Shown: positions 8,732-15,650 of the stretch, one piece after another
Position numbering within the stretch: position 1 is the stretch's first letter
Layout: every line of letters begins with the position of its first letter
DNA from: an uncultured Oscillospiraceae bacterium
GTDB lineage: Bacteria > Bacillota > Clostridia > Oscillospirales > Oscillospiraceae
Assembly (NCBI GenBank): GCA_934659475.1
Contig: CAKUHX010000002.1
Span: 1-36,447 of the forward strand
Direction of reading: 5' to 3'
DNA: 36,447 nt
Program-made: the position numbers and the translations under genes
The notes under the pieces: generated by a model
Database searches by the model: none
What the model was told of the DNA's origin: nothing
The model's input: the letters and a program-made list of their open reading frames with translations, nothing else

Positions 8732-9595
8732 TTACACCGCCCCCTTTCCCAGCTTGGCCAGAACGGCCGCCTTCGCCTGCTCGATGGTGTAGACCGAGGG
8801 GTCGATGTCCACCCCCATGGCCCGCAGGCGGTGGAACACCCGGGTCATCTGGGGCACGCCCAGTCCCATCTTCTCCAGCTCGTCCCCGTGCTGGAACACC
8901 TGACGGGGGGTGCCGCAGAAGGGGATGCGGGCATCGTTGACCACCACAAGGCGGTCGACGGTGCGGGCCACATCCTCCATGGAGTGGGACACCAGGATGA
9001 TGGTGGCATTGTGGGCCAGATGGTAGTCCCGGATATTGGCCAGAATGGACTCTACGCCCACGGGGTCCAGCCCGGCGGTGGGCTCGTCCAGAATGAGCAC
9101 CTCCGGCTCCATGGCGATGACGCCGGCGATGGCCACCCGGCGCTTCTGGCCGCCGGACAGCTCGAAGGGGGACTTGTCCAGCTGGTCATCCCGCAGACCC
9201 ACGAAGCGGGCGGCTTCCCGTACCCGGCGGTCGATCTCCTCCGGCTCCAGACCCATGTTGCCGGGGCCGAAGGCGATGTCCTTGTATACCGTCTCCTCAA
9301 ACAGCTGATACTCGGGATACTGGAACACCAGCCCCACATGGAAACGGGTCTGAAGGGTGCGTTTGGGGTCGGTCCAGATGTCCTCCCCCCGGAAGAGCAC
9401 CTGTCCGGAGGTGGGCTTGAGCAGACCGTTCAGGTGCTGGATCAGGGTGGATTTGCCGGAGCCCGTGTGGCCTATGATGCCCAGATACTCCCCCTCGTAG
9501 GCGGTGAAGTCCACGTGATCCAGGGCCACGCTCTCAAAGGGCGTGCCCGGGGAGTAGATATGGGTCAGCTCCTTAGTCTCAATAATGGGTTTCAA
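8732..9595 (-). CDS. ecfA2: Energy-coupling factor transporter ATPase EcfA2
   Basis: A 287-residue ABC ATPase, the second of the pair driving group II ECF transporters. It shows Walker A GHTGSGKST (42-50), the Q-loop region VFQYPEYQLFEETV, the signature LSGGQKRRVAIAG, Walker B VLILDEPTAGLDP and the switch His in VSHSMEDVA. The YPEYQLFEETVYKDIAFGP block is typical of EcfA2. The start is TTG at 9595: an in-frame stop lies just upstream, no ATG fits, and AAAGGA is located about 10 bases before it. The gene abuts ecfT without a gap. Confidence 0.94.
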   Translation of the reverse strand: MKPIIETKELTHIYSPGTPFESVALDHVDFTAYEGEYLGIIGHTGSGKSTLIQHLNGLLKPTSGQVLFRGEDIWTDPKRTLQTRFHVGLVFQYPEYQLFEETVYKDIAFGPGNMGLEPEEIDRRVREAARFVGLRDDQLDKSPFELSGGQKRRVAIAGVIAMEPEVLILDEPTAGLDPVGVESILANIRDYHLAHNATIILVSHSMEDVARTVDRLVVVNDARIPFCGTPRQVFQHGDELEKMGLGVPQMTRVFHRLRAMGVDIDPSVYTIEQAKAAVLAKLGKGAV

Positions 9596-9654
9596 ATGGC
9601 GTCAATCCTTTATCTCGATGGTACCTGCCCCGCCGGGCGGGGTCAGATCCGGGG

Positions 9655-10500
9655 TCATGCCAGCAGATCGCGCAGGGCGGCGGCGCACTCCTCGTCGCTC
9701 AGAGCGTCCAGAGGGACGTTCAGCCCCTCCAGCCGCAGCTCCCACAGCAGCTGGGTGGTCTGGGGCACCGTCAGGCCCACGGCCTTCAGGCCCTCTACAT
9801 CCTGAAACACCTGCTTGGGGGCGCCGTCGGCCACGACCTTGCCCTTGGCCATGACCACCAGACGGTCGGCCTGGGCGGCCTCGTCCATATGGTGGGTGAT
9901 GAGCACCACGGTGATGCCCTTCTCCCGGTTCAGGGCGCGGATGGTGCGCAGCACGTCCGCCCGGCCGATGGGGTCCAGCATGGCGGTGGGCTCGTCCAGC
10001 ACGATGCACCGGGGCTGCATGGCGATCACGCCGGCGATGGCCACCCGCTGCTTCTGTCCGCCGGACAGAAGGTGGGGGGCGTGCTCCCGGTACTCGTACA
10101 TGCCAACGGCCTTCAGGGCATCGTCCACCCGGCGGCGGATCTCGTCAGAGGGGACGCCCAGATTCTCCGGGGCGAAGGCCACGTCCTCCTCCACCACGTT
10201 GGCAACGATCTGGTTGTCCGGGTTCTGGAACACCATGCCCACGGTGCGGCGGATGTCCAGCAGGTCACGCTCGTCCACCGTGTCCATGCCCAGCACGTAC
10301 ACCTTGCCGCCAGAGGGCAGCAGAATGGCGTTCAGGTGCTTGGCAAGGGTGGACTTTCCGCTGCCGTTGTGGCCCAGCACGGCCACGAAGGAGCCCTGCC
10401 GGATCTCCAGATCCACCCCGTCCAGCACGATGGGGGTGACCCCCTCGGCGTCGGTGTAGCGGAACTCCAGATGCTCAGTTTTGATGATGGGTTCGTTCAT
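9655..10500 (-). CDS. ecfA1: Energy-coupling factor transporter ATPase EcfA1
   Basis: A 281-residue ABC ATPase paired with EcfA2. Walker A GHNGSGKST is at 43-51, the Q-loop segment is VFQNPDNQIVANVVEEDVAFAPENLG, the signature is LSGGQKQRVAIAG and Walker B is CIVLDEPTAMLDP. The NPDNQIV and EDVAFGPENL-like blocks are specific to EcfA1. The start is the ATG at 10500 with GAGG upstream; the frame extends to 10617, but that would overlap the methyltransferase gene and lacks family similarity. It lies 13 bp after the methyltransferase and 59 bp before ecfA2; a tight GC-rich inverted repeat sits in that gap. Confidence 0.94.
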   Translation of the reverse strand: MNEPIIKTEHLEFRYTDAEGVTPIVLDGVDLEIRQGSFVAVLGHNGSGKSTLAKHLNAILLPSGGKVYVLGMDTVDERDLLDIRRTVGMVFQNPDNQIVANVVEEDVAFAPENLGVPSDEIRRRVDDALKAVGMYEYREHAPHLLSGGQKQRVAIAGVIAMQPRCIVLDEPTAMLDPIGRADVLRTIRALNREKGITVVLITHHMDEAAQADRLVVMAKGKVVADGAPKQVFQDVEGLKAVGLTVPQTTQLLWELRLEGLNVPLDALSDEECAAALRDLLA

Positions 10501-10513
10501 ACTAAAACCTCGT

Positions 10514-11383
10514 TCAGGTGTGATCGGCCAGCCACCGCCCGGTGGCGCCGCAGGGCAGCACCAGGCCGCTCTCGGTGACGGGCAGACCCAGCTCGCCGCT
10601 GACGGTGTGTCCGCCAAAGCGCTTGGAGACCAGCGTCTCCAGAATGTAGGTGACCACGCTGGGGGCCAGACCGGTGGTATAGGAGTTGAGGATGATGAAC
10701 AGGGGGTGGTCGGACAGCACGCCGGACACCAGCTCTACAAAGGGGTACAGGTCATCCTCCAGCTTCCACACCTCGCCGGTGGGGCCGCGGCCATAGGAGG
10801 GGGGGTCCATGATGACGGCGTCGTATCTCCGCCCCCGGCGGATCTCGCGCTCTACGAACTTGCCGCAGTCGTCCACGATCCAGCGGATAGGGGCGTTTTC
10901 AAGGCCGGAGGATCTGGCGTTCTCCCGGGCCCACTGGACCATGCCCTTGGCCGCGTCCACATGGCATACGGTGGCCCCGGCGGCGGCGCAGGCCACCGTG
11001 GCCCCGCCGGTATAGGCGAACAGATTCAGCACGCTGATGGGCCGGCCCGCGGCGGTGATCTGCTGCCGCGCCCAGTCCCAATTGGCCGCCTGCTCCGGGA
11101 ACAGGCCGGTGTGCTTGAAGTTCATGGGCTTGATGTTGAAGGTGAGGTCCCTGTAGCCGACCGTCCACCGCTGGGGCATGGACTTGTTCAGCCACTGGCC
11201 GCCCCCGGTGGAGGAGCGGGCGTACCGCCCGGCGTTCACCTTCCAGCCCCGGTTGGCGCGGGGGGTGTTCCAGATGGCCTGGGGGTCGGGCCGCACCAGC
11301 AGCTGGTCGCCCCAGCGCTCCAGCTTTTCCCCCCGGCCGCAGTCGATAAGCTCATAGTCCTGCCACTGATCGGACACCCACAT
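10514..11383 (-). CDS. Class I SAM-dependent methyltransferase, rRNA-type
   Basis: A 289-residue Rossmann-fold methyltransferase resembling the catalytic part of RlmI/RlmK-type 23S rRNA methyltransferases. The SAM-binding motif I is VLNLFAYTGGATVACAAAGA, followed by the acidic residue of HVDAAKGMV. The catalytic-loop motif is MDPPSYGRGPTGEVW. The N-terminal block, with NRGWKVNAGRYARSST and an MNFKHTGLFPEQAANW segment, is characteristic of a clostridial subgroup lacking the PUA domain. The frame runs on upstream to 11971, but ATG 11383 has a good GGAGAGGT site and lies just after a consensus promoter, so the extension is rejected. It is the first gene of the ECF-truA operon. The methylated base is not predictable from sequence. 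Confidence 0.85.
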   Translation of the reverse strand: MWVSDQWQDYELIDCGRGEKLERWGDQLLVRPDPQAIWNTPRANRGWKVNAGRYARSSTGGGQWLNKSMPQRWTVGYRDLTFNIKPMNFKHTGLFPEQAANWDWARQQITAAGRPISVLNLFAYTGGATVACAAAGATVCHVDAAKGMVQWARENARSSGLENAPIRWIVDDCGKFVEREIRRGRRYDAVIMDPPSYGRGPTGEVWKLEDDLYPFVELVSGVLSDHPLFIILNSYTTGLAPSVVTYILETLVSKRFGGHTVSGELGLPVTESGLVLPCGATGRWLADHT

Positions 11384-11419
11384 TCCGGACACACCTCTCC
11401 ACTTTAATAAAACTACGAT

Positions 11420-11448
11420 AGTATACCATTTGCCGCCGCTTTCGTCAA
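11420..11448 (-). promoter_or_regulatory. Sigma-A-type promoter of the methyltransferase-ECF-truA operon
   Basis: On the minus strand TTGACG (11448-11443) and TATACT (11425-11420) are separated by 17 bp, with a TG one base before the -10 (extended -10). It points to the methyltransferase ATG at 11383. Confidence 0.85.
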
Positions 11449-11511
11449 TGAAAACGGGGGTGTTTTCCGCTAAAATAGGGGGGCGGTGCGGGGGAAAAGC
11501 TGTCAAAATCG

Positions 11512-11540
11512 TTGTCTTTTTCCGGGACCTGTGGTAAAAT
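11512..11540 (+). promoter_or_regulatory. Sigma-A-type promoter of the DivIVA-like gene
   Basis: TTGTCT (11512-11517), a 17-bp spacer and TAAAAT (11535-11540) with an extended -10 TG. It is back-to-back with the minus-strand operon promoter. Confidence 0.8.
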
Positions 11541-11587
11541 GACAGAAAACCCGGGCAAGAGCCCGGAGAGAATGGGGAGGAGAGCCC

Positions 11588-12244
11588 ATGGATCATCAGT
11601 TTCGCAGCGTCGCCTTCGGCGGCTTTCATAAGCAGGATGTGCTGAATTTTGTAGAGAATACGGCCAAGGACCACGCCCAGCAGCTGCAGGAGCTGCAGCA
11701 GAAGCTGGAGGAGCAGGGCCGGCAGCTGGAGAGCGCCCTGAACGAGCGGGACAGCCTGCGCGCCCAGACGGAGCAGACCGGGGAGGAGCTGGAGCAGCTG
11801 CGGGCCCGGACGGAGGAGCTGACCGGACGGCTGGAGCGGGCAGAGAGCGACCGGGCCGACCTGAGCGCCCAGCTGGATGAGATGACGGAGAAGGCCACCG
11901 GACTGGAGCCCGACGCACTGGCCTATCGGGAGCTGAAGGAGCGCACCGCCGGGGTGGAACTGGAGGCCCACCGCCGGGCCCAGGCCGTGGAGGACCGGGC
12001 GGCGGACCGGGCGGAGCAGGTGCGGGCCGGGGCGGCCGCCTGGCTGAAGGAGCTGGGGCAGGAGTATGATCGCCTGCGCACCCAGACGGAGACCACCGCG
12101 GCCTATGCCCGGGTGCAGCTGCAGCAGGCGGAGAACGCTCTGGATCAGCTCGGCGCCCTGCTGGGGGGACAGGCCGCCGCTCTGGAGCCCCTGAAGCGGC
12201 TGCTGGACGGTCAGAATGGAACTGCGGGAGCCGCAGAAGAATAA
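11588..12244 (+). CDS. DivIVA-like coiled-coil protein
   Basis: A 218-residue cytoplasmic protein. The first 25 residues, FRSVAFGGFHKQDVLNFVEN, resemble the DivIVA/GpsB membrane-binding head, in which a Gly-Phe/Tyr pair and an acidic Val-hydrophobic-Phe stretch are typical. Residues 27-110 form a long heptad-repeat coiled coil rich in E, Q, L and R, and a second helical segment spans 115-200. Proteins of this type mark curved or septal membranes and recruit growth or division proteins. The ATG at 11588 follows GGGAGGAG. The TRIC-family gene lies 63 bp downstream on the same strand and may be co-transcribed. The exact role, whether in division, polar growth or sporulation, cannot be read from sequence. 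Confidence 0.78.
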   Translation: MDHQFRSVAFGGFHKQDVLNFVENTAKDHAQQLQELQQKLEEQGRQLESALNERDSLRAQTEQTGEELEQLRARTEELTGRLERAESDRADLSAQLDEMTEKATGLEPDALAYRELKERTAGVELEAHRRAQAVEDRAADRAEQVRAGAAAWLKELGQEYDRLRTQTETTAAYARVQLQQAENALDQLGALLGGQAAALEPLKRLLDGQNGTAGAAEE

Positions 12245-12307
12245 AATGGCGTGATGCCGGCCCTTTCGGGCGGGCGCCGAGATCGGGGAGCACAGGAGGG
12301 AGACGGC

Positions 12308-12952
12308 GTGAGCTGGCCGGAACTGTTTTTTGACGTGCTTGACATTTTAGAGGTCATCTCCTTCGCCCTGTCCGGCGCCATGCTGGCGGTGAAGAAGCGC
12401 ACGGATCTGTTCGGTGTGATCATCATCGGTATCGTCAGCGCCGTGGGCGGCGGTGTGACCCGGGATGTGCTGCTGGGGCAGGTGCCCCCGGCGGCCTTTA
12501 CCGACAGCCGCTATGTGCTGGCCGCCGCCGCCACCTCGGCGGCGCTGTTCGCGGTGGCCCGCTGGAAGAAGGAGATCTATCTGCGCCGCACCGATCTGGT
12601 GGATAAGGTCAACAACGTGGCCGACGCCATCGGCCTTGGGGCATTTTCCGTTACCGGCGTGCAGGCGGCGGTGACGGCGGGATACGGCGAAAACCTGTTT
12701 TTCGCCGTGTTTCTGGGGGTGATCACCGGCGTGGGCGGCGGCGTGCTGCGGGACATGATGCTGGGACAGGTGCCCTTCATTCTGGTCAAGCGGGTGTACG
12801 CCGTGGCGTCGATCCTGGGGGCGCTGAGCTACTATCTGCTGTGCCGGGCGGGAATGGCCCCGGCCATGGCCTCTGTGGCCGGGATCGCGCTGGTGTTCTG
12901 CGTGCGGATGCTGGCCACCCATTACCGCTGGAATTTTCCCAGGGCGATCTGA
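12308..12952 (+). CDS. TRIC/UPF0126 family cation channel-like membrane protein
   Basis: A 214-residue membrane protein built from two copies of a three-helix repeat with glycine-rich cores: AVGGGVTRDVLLGQVPP in the first half and GVGGGVLRDMMLGQVPF in the second, plus a seventh helix. This is the UPF0126 (YicG/YadS) family, whose prokaryotic members are structurally related to trimeric intracellular cation channels. KKRTDLFG and ADAIGLGAFSVTGV are other family blocks. The start is GTG at 12308, preceded by AGGAGGG; the ATG at 12251 has no ribosome-binding site and adds non-conserved residues. Substrate assignments in the family vary, with K+ channel activity shown for some and glycine transport proposed for others. 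Confidence 0.88.
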   Translation: MSWPELFFDVLDILEVISFALSGAMLAVKKRTDLFGVIIIGIVSAVGGGVTRDVLLGQVPPAAFTDSRYVLAAAATSAALFAVARWKKEIYLRRTDLVDKVNNVADAIGLGAFSVTGVQAAVTAGYGENLFFAVFLGVITGVGGGVLRDMMLGQVPFILVKRVYAVASILGALSYYLLCRAGMAPAMASVAGIALVFCVRMLATHYRWNFPRAI

Positions 12953-12964
12953 CCGCATACAGCA

Positions 12965-13003
12965 GACACCCCGCGCCGCCTATTGGCGGCGCGGGGTGTC
13001 TTT
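12965..13003. terminator. Bidirectional terminator between the TRIC gene and the glycosyltransferase gene
   Basis: A perfect 16-bp inverted repeat (12965-12980 with 12985-13000) around a TATT loop, followed by TTT. The convergent glycosyltransferase gene ends at 13003, so the structure serves both genes. Confidence 0.85.
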
Positions 13004-14058
13004 CATAAGAGGCCCGCCGTGCGAAGGATGCGGCTGACGGTGTCGGCCCGCTCCGACCAGGCGGCCCGGCGGGCGTGCTCCATGCGCCGGGCGCGGACGA
13101 AGTCGGGGGCCTCCTCCATGGCGCGGCGGCACATGGCCAGGAACTCCTCCGGGCTGTGGGCGGCATACACCACATCGGGGAAGGACTCCACTGCGTCCGG
13201 CGGAAGAAGGGAGACGATGGGCCTGCCCGTGGCCAGATATTCGTACATCCGGGTGGAGACCACACCGCTGTATGCCTGATCCAGATGCAGCGGCTCCACC
13301 AGCACCTGGCAGGAGGCCAGATAGTCGGGCACCTCCGTCAGGGGCACCGGCCCGGCCCGCCTTACGTTGGGCAGCTGCTCCAGCCGGGGCAGCAGGGGGG
13401 CGCCCCCGTCGGCCCCCAGCAGAAGAAAGGTCCAGTCCGGCTCCTGCTGGGCGGCGTAGAGGATGGGGGCCAGCTCCAGATCCTCCGTCAATGTGCCGGC
13501 GAAGGCGATCACCGGGCCGCCGCTCCGGCCCAGAGGGGAGGGGACGGCGGGGCGGTCTCCGCCGGAGAACAGGGGATAGGTGACCCCGTTGGGCAGCAGG
13601 GCGATGTTGTCCGAGCAGGGGGACAGGCGGTCGGCCAGCGCCGGCGAGGCAGCGAACACCACATCTGCTGCCCGGGCCAGACTGCTCTCCCACCGCGGGG
13701 GCAGGCCCTCCCAGTCCCGGGAACAGTCGTAGACCAGTCCCGCATGGGGGATATGGTCCAGCAGCAGGGCGTGCATGGGGTGGGTGGCCCACAGCAGAGG
13801 GGCATCAAAACGCAGCCTGGCCGCCGTCCGGGCAGCCAGACGCCCCCGGCGGTGGAGGGCAAGCTCTGTCAGCCGGGGCACAGGGGGCAGGGCGGGCAGC
13901 CCACAGACCGTGATATTGGAGCGCACCCGCTGGGGGCGGGCGGTGCTGTTGGGAGAAAAGTATAAGATCTCCGTCTCTTTCAGACGGGACATGAGCTGCT
14001 GAGCGCGGCCGGGACTGGAGCTCCAGAGCCGGTCGGAAAGGCAAAGGATCTGGTTCAA
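13003..14058 (-). CDS. GT-B fold glycosyltransferase (GT4-like)
   Basis: A 351-residue cytoplasmic glycosyltransferase with two Rossmann-like halves. The donor-binding C-terminal half has GGPVIAFAGTLTEDLELAPIL (the start of the second domain), LLLGADGG, and the motif EPLHLDQAYSGVVSTRMYEYLATGRPIVS, in which MYEYLATGRPIV corresponds to the acidic nucleotide-sugar motif of GT4 enzymes. The N-terminal half, HAGLVYDCSRDWEGLPPRW, resembles the acceptor side of clostridial cell-surface glycosyltransferases. No membrane helix is seen. The start is TTG at 14058 with AGGAGGT upstream. It shares a promoter region with the PAP2 gene, hinting at a role in envelope glycan or lipid-linked sugar metabolism, but the acceptor is unknown. 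Confidence 0.82.
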   Translation of the reverse strand: MNQILCLSDRLWSSSPGRAQQLMSRLKETEILYFSPNSTARPQRVRSNITVCGLPALPPVPRLTELALHRRGRLAARTAARLRFDAPLLWATHPMHALLLDHIPHAGLVYDCSRDWEGLPPRWESSLARAADVVFAASPALADRLSPCSDNIALLPNGVTYPLFSGGDRPAVPSPLGRSGGPVIAFAGTLTEDLELAPILYAAQQEPDWTFLLLGADGGAPLLPRLEQLPNVRRAGPVPLTEVPDYLASCQVLVEPLHLDQAYSGVVSTRMYEYLATGRPIVSLLPPDAVESFPDVVYAAHSPEEFLAMCRRAMEEAPDFVRARRMEHARRAAWSERADTVSRILRTAGLL

Positions 14059-14088
14059 AGGGATACCTCCTGAGACGGCAAAAAGCCC

Positions 14089-14117
14089 TTGCGGGGACAG
14101 AAAAGGGGGTGTATAAT
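14089..14117 (+). promoter_or_regulatory. Sigma-A-type promoter of the PAP2-transaminase genes
   Basis: TTGCGG (14089-14094), a 17-bp spacer and a perfect TATAAT (14112-14117). Transcription should begin near 14124, which rules out the ATG at 14116 as start of the PAP2 gene. Confidence 0.82.
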
Positions 14118-14130
14118 GCCCCGTACAAAG

Positions 14131-14159
14131 ATTATACCCCCGACAGACAGGGGGGTCAA
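14131..14159 (-). promoter_or_regulatory. Sigma-A-type promoter of the glycosyltransferase gene
   Basis: On the minus strand TTGACC (14159-14154), a 17-bp spacer and TATAAT (14136-14131). It faces the PAP2 promoter; both predicted start sites fall near 14124. Confidence 0.82.
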
Positions 14160-14178
14160 GACGGAGGAGGTGCTTCCT

Positions 14179-14742
14179 GTGGCGGAATTATTTGCCGGGC
14201 TGGAGGGTCCGGCGCTGCTGTGGATACAGGAGGATCTGCGGGGGCCGCTGGACGAGCTGATCAGCGGATACACCCGGCTGGGCAACATTGGTCTGCTGTG
14301 GCTCGTTCTGTCTGCCGCCATGCTGCTGTGGAGGCCCACCCGAAAGGCGGGGGCGGCGGCCCTTCTGGCCATGCTTCTGGGCCTGCTGGTGACCAACGTG
14401 ACCATCAAGCCCCTGCTGTCCCGGACCAGACCGTGGCTTGATGTGCCGGGGCTGGAGGCGCTGGTGGAGGAGCTGGACCCCAACTCCTTCCCCTCGGGGC
14501 ACTCCTGCGCCGCCTTTGCCGCCGCCGTCAGCTGGCGGCGGGAGCTGCCCTGGAAATGGGCGGGACGGCTGGCGGTGGCGCTGGCGGTGTGCATGGCCCT
14601 GTCCCGGCTGTATGTGGGGGTGCACTACCCCACAGATGTGCTGGCGGGCTCGCTCATCGGCTGCCTGTGCGGCTGGTGCGGAGGAAAGCTGCTGGATAAG
14701 CTGGAGGAAATGCGAAAAAACAGAAATGGAGGAAGCTGCTGA
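14179..14742 (+). CDS. PAP2-superfamily membrane phosphatase
   Basis: A 187-residue integral membrane phosphatase with all three active-site motifs of the PAP2 superfamily: KPLLSRTRP (KX6RP), FPSGHS (PSGH) and SRLYVGVHYPTD (SRX5H). Members dephosphorylate undecaprenyl pyrophosphate, phosphatidylglycerol phosphate or phosphatidate at the outer face of the membrane. Helices lie at about 32-50, 54-75, 122-145 and 152-172. The start is GTG at 14179: GGAGGAGG precedes it by 8 bases, while the upstream ATG at 14116 overlaps the promoter -10 box. A transaminase gene follows after a single base. A BcrC-like undecaprenyl-pyrophosphatase role is plausible. Confidence 0.87.
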   Translation: MAELFAGLEGPALLWIQEDLRGPLDELISGYTRLGNIGLLWLVLSAAMLLWRPTRKAGAAALLAMLLGLLVTNVTIKPLLSRTRPWLDVPGLEALVEELDPNSFPSGHSCAAFAAAVSWRRELPWKWAGRLAVALAVCMALSRLYVGVHYPTDVLAGSLIGCLCGWCGGKLLDKLEEMRKNRNGGSC

Positions 14743-14743
14743 T

Positions 14744-15601
14744 ATGTGGAAAGAGGTAGGCTATTACAACGGGAAGCTGGGCCCGCTGGAGGAGATGACG
14801 GTGCCTATGGGTGACCGCGCCCTGTACTTCGGCGACGGGATCTATGAGGCCACCTGTGCCGTGAACCGGGTGGCCTTTGCCCTGGACGACCATCTGGACC
14901 GGATGTACAACAGCCTGCGGCTGATGGAGATCCCCTTCCGGATGGAGCGGGAGCAGGTGAAGGCGGAGCTGCAGAAGGTGCTGGACGCGGCGGAGGATGC
15001 CCCCTGCCTGTTCCTGTACTGGCAGATCTCCCGGGGCGTTTGTCCCCGCAGCCACCCCTTCCCCGGGGCGGAGGTGCAGCCCTCTCTGATGATCTACGCC
15101 AAGCCTGTCACCATGAAGGACATGAACAAGCGGTATAAGCTGATCTCCATGGAGGACATCCGCTTCAAGCTGTGCAACATCAAGACCCTGAACCTGATCC
15201 CCAGCGTGCTGGCCAACCAGCGGGCAGTGGAGCGGGGCTGCGACGAGGCGGTGCTCCACCGGGGCAGCCGGGTCACCGAATGTGCCCACAGCAACATCTC
15301 CATGCTGAAGGACGGCGTGCTGCACACCGCGCCGGCGGACGAGCTGATCCTGCCCGGCATCACCCGGAAGCACCTGATCGCACTGTGCAGAGAACACGGC
15401 ATCCCCGTGGCGGAGGAGCCCTACTCCATGGTGGAGCTGATGAACGCCGACGAGATCATCGTCTCCAGCAGCAGCGCTATGCTCATGGCGGCGGAGTCGA
15501 TCGACGGCATCCCCGTGGGCGGAAAGGACCCCCAGCGCCTGCACCTGCTGCAGAATGCCTATCGGGAGAAGTTCGAGCGGGAGACCCGGGTCAGAGGATA
15601 A
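14744..15601 (+). CDS. dat: D-amino-acid transaminase (class IV aminotransferase)
   Basis: A 285-residue PLP enzyme of fold type IV. YFGDGIYE (28-35), the schiff-base Lys147 in CNIKTLNLIPSVLA, TECAHSNIS and LPGITRKHLI are class IV blocks. The stretch QISRGVCPRSHPFP (94-107) matches the QxTRGxxPRxHxFP segment distinctive of D-amino-acid transaminases rather than branched-chain transaminases or ADC lyase. The probable reaction is D-alanine plus 2-oxoglutarate to pyruvate plus D-glutamate, supplying D-Glu or D-Ala for peptidoglycan. The ATG at 14744 lies one base after the PAP2 stop codon, so the two are surely co-transcribed. The frame is open further upstream through the PAP2 gene, but that part is out-of-frame shadow. 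Confidence 0.88.
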   Translation: MWKEVGYYNGKLGPLEEMTVPMGDRALYFGDGIYEATCAVNRVAFALDDHLDRMYNSLRLMEIPFRMEREQVKAELQKVLDAAEDAPCLFLYWQISRGVCPRSHPFPGAEVQPSLMIYAKPVTMKDMNKRYKLISMEDIRFKLCNIKTLNLIPSVLANQRAVERGCDEAVLHRGSRVTECAHSNISMLKDGVLHTAPADELILPGITRKHLIALCREHGIPVAEEPYSMVELMNADEIIVSSSSAMLMAAESIDGIPVGGKDPQRLHLLQNAYREKFERETRVRG

Positions 15602-15616
15602 GAAATTCGGATAAAG

Positions 15617-15648
15617 AGCCCCCCGCGGCCATGCCGCGGGGGGCTTTG
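15617..15648. terminator. Bidirectional terminator after the transaminase gene
   Basis: A 13-bp perfect inverted repeat (15617-15629 with 15633-15645) with a 3-base loop, flanked by AAAG on the left and TTT on the right. The convergent regulator gene ends at 15651. Confidence 0.82.
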
Positions 15649-15650
15649 GC

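Noticed and set aside
9609..9650. GC-rich inverted repeat between ecfA1 and ecfA2 as a terminator
   Set aside because: The loop is almost absent and no T-run follows on the transcribed strand; the genes are a conserved operon.
5270..9805. Very long plus-strand open frames at 5270-7174 and 7847-9805
   Set aside because: They run antisense through cvpA, the DUF5711-like gene, ecfT and ecfA2, all with clear family motifs; the frames have low-complexity HGQG composition.
11384..11971. N-terminal extension of the methyltransferase
   Set aside because: It would run through both divergent promoters and the DivIVA-like gene and is Leu/Gln-rich shadow sequence.
14116..14178. ATG at 14116 as start of the PAP2 gene
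   Set aside because: The codon overlaps the last base of a perfect TATAAT box with a 17-bp spaced -35, so it precedes the transcript.
14438..14743. Upstream extension of the transaminase frame
   Set aside because: It is an alternative frame of the PAP2 gene; the class IV fold starts at the ATG at 14744.
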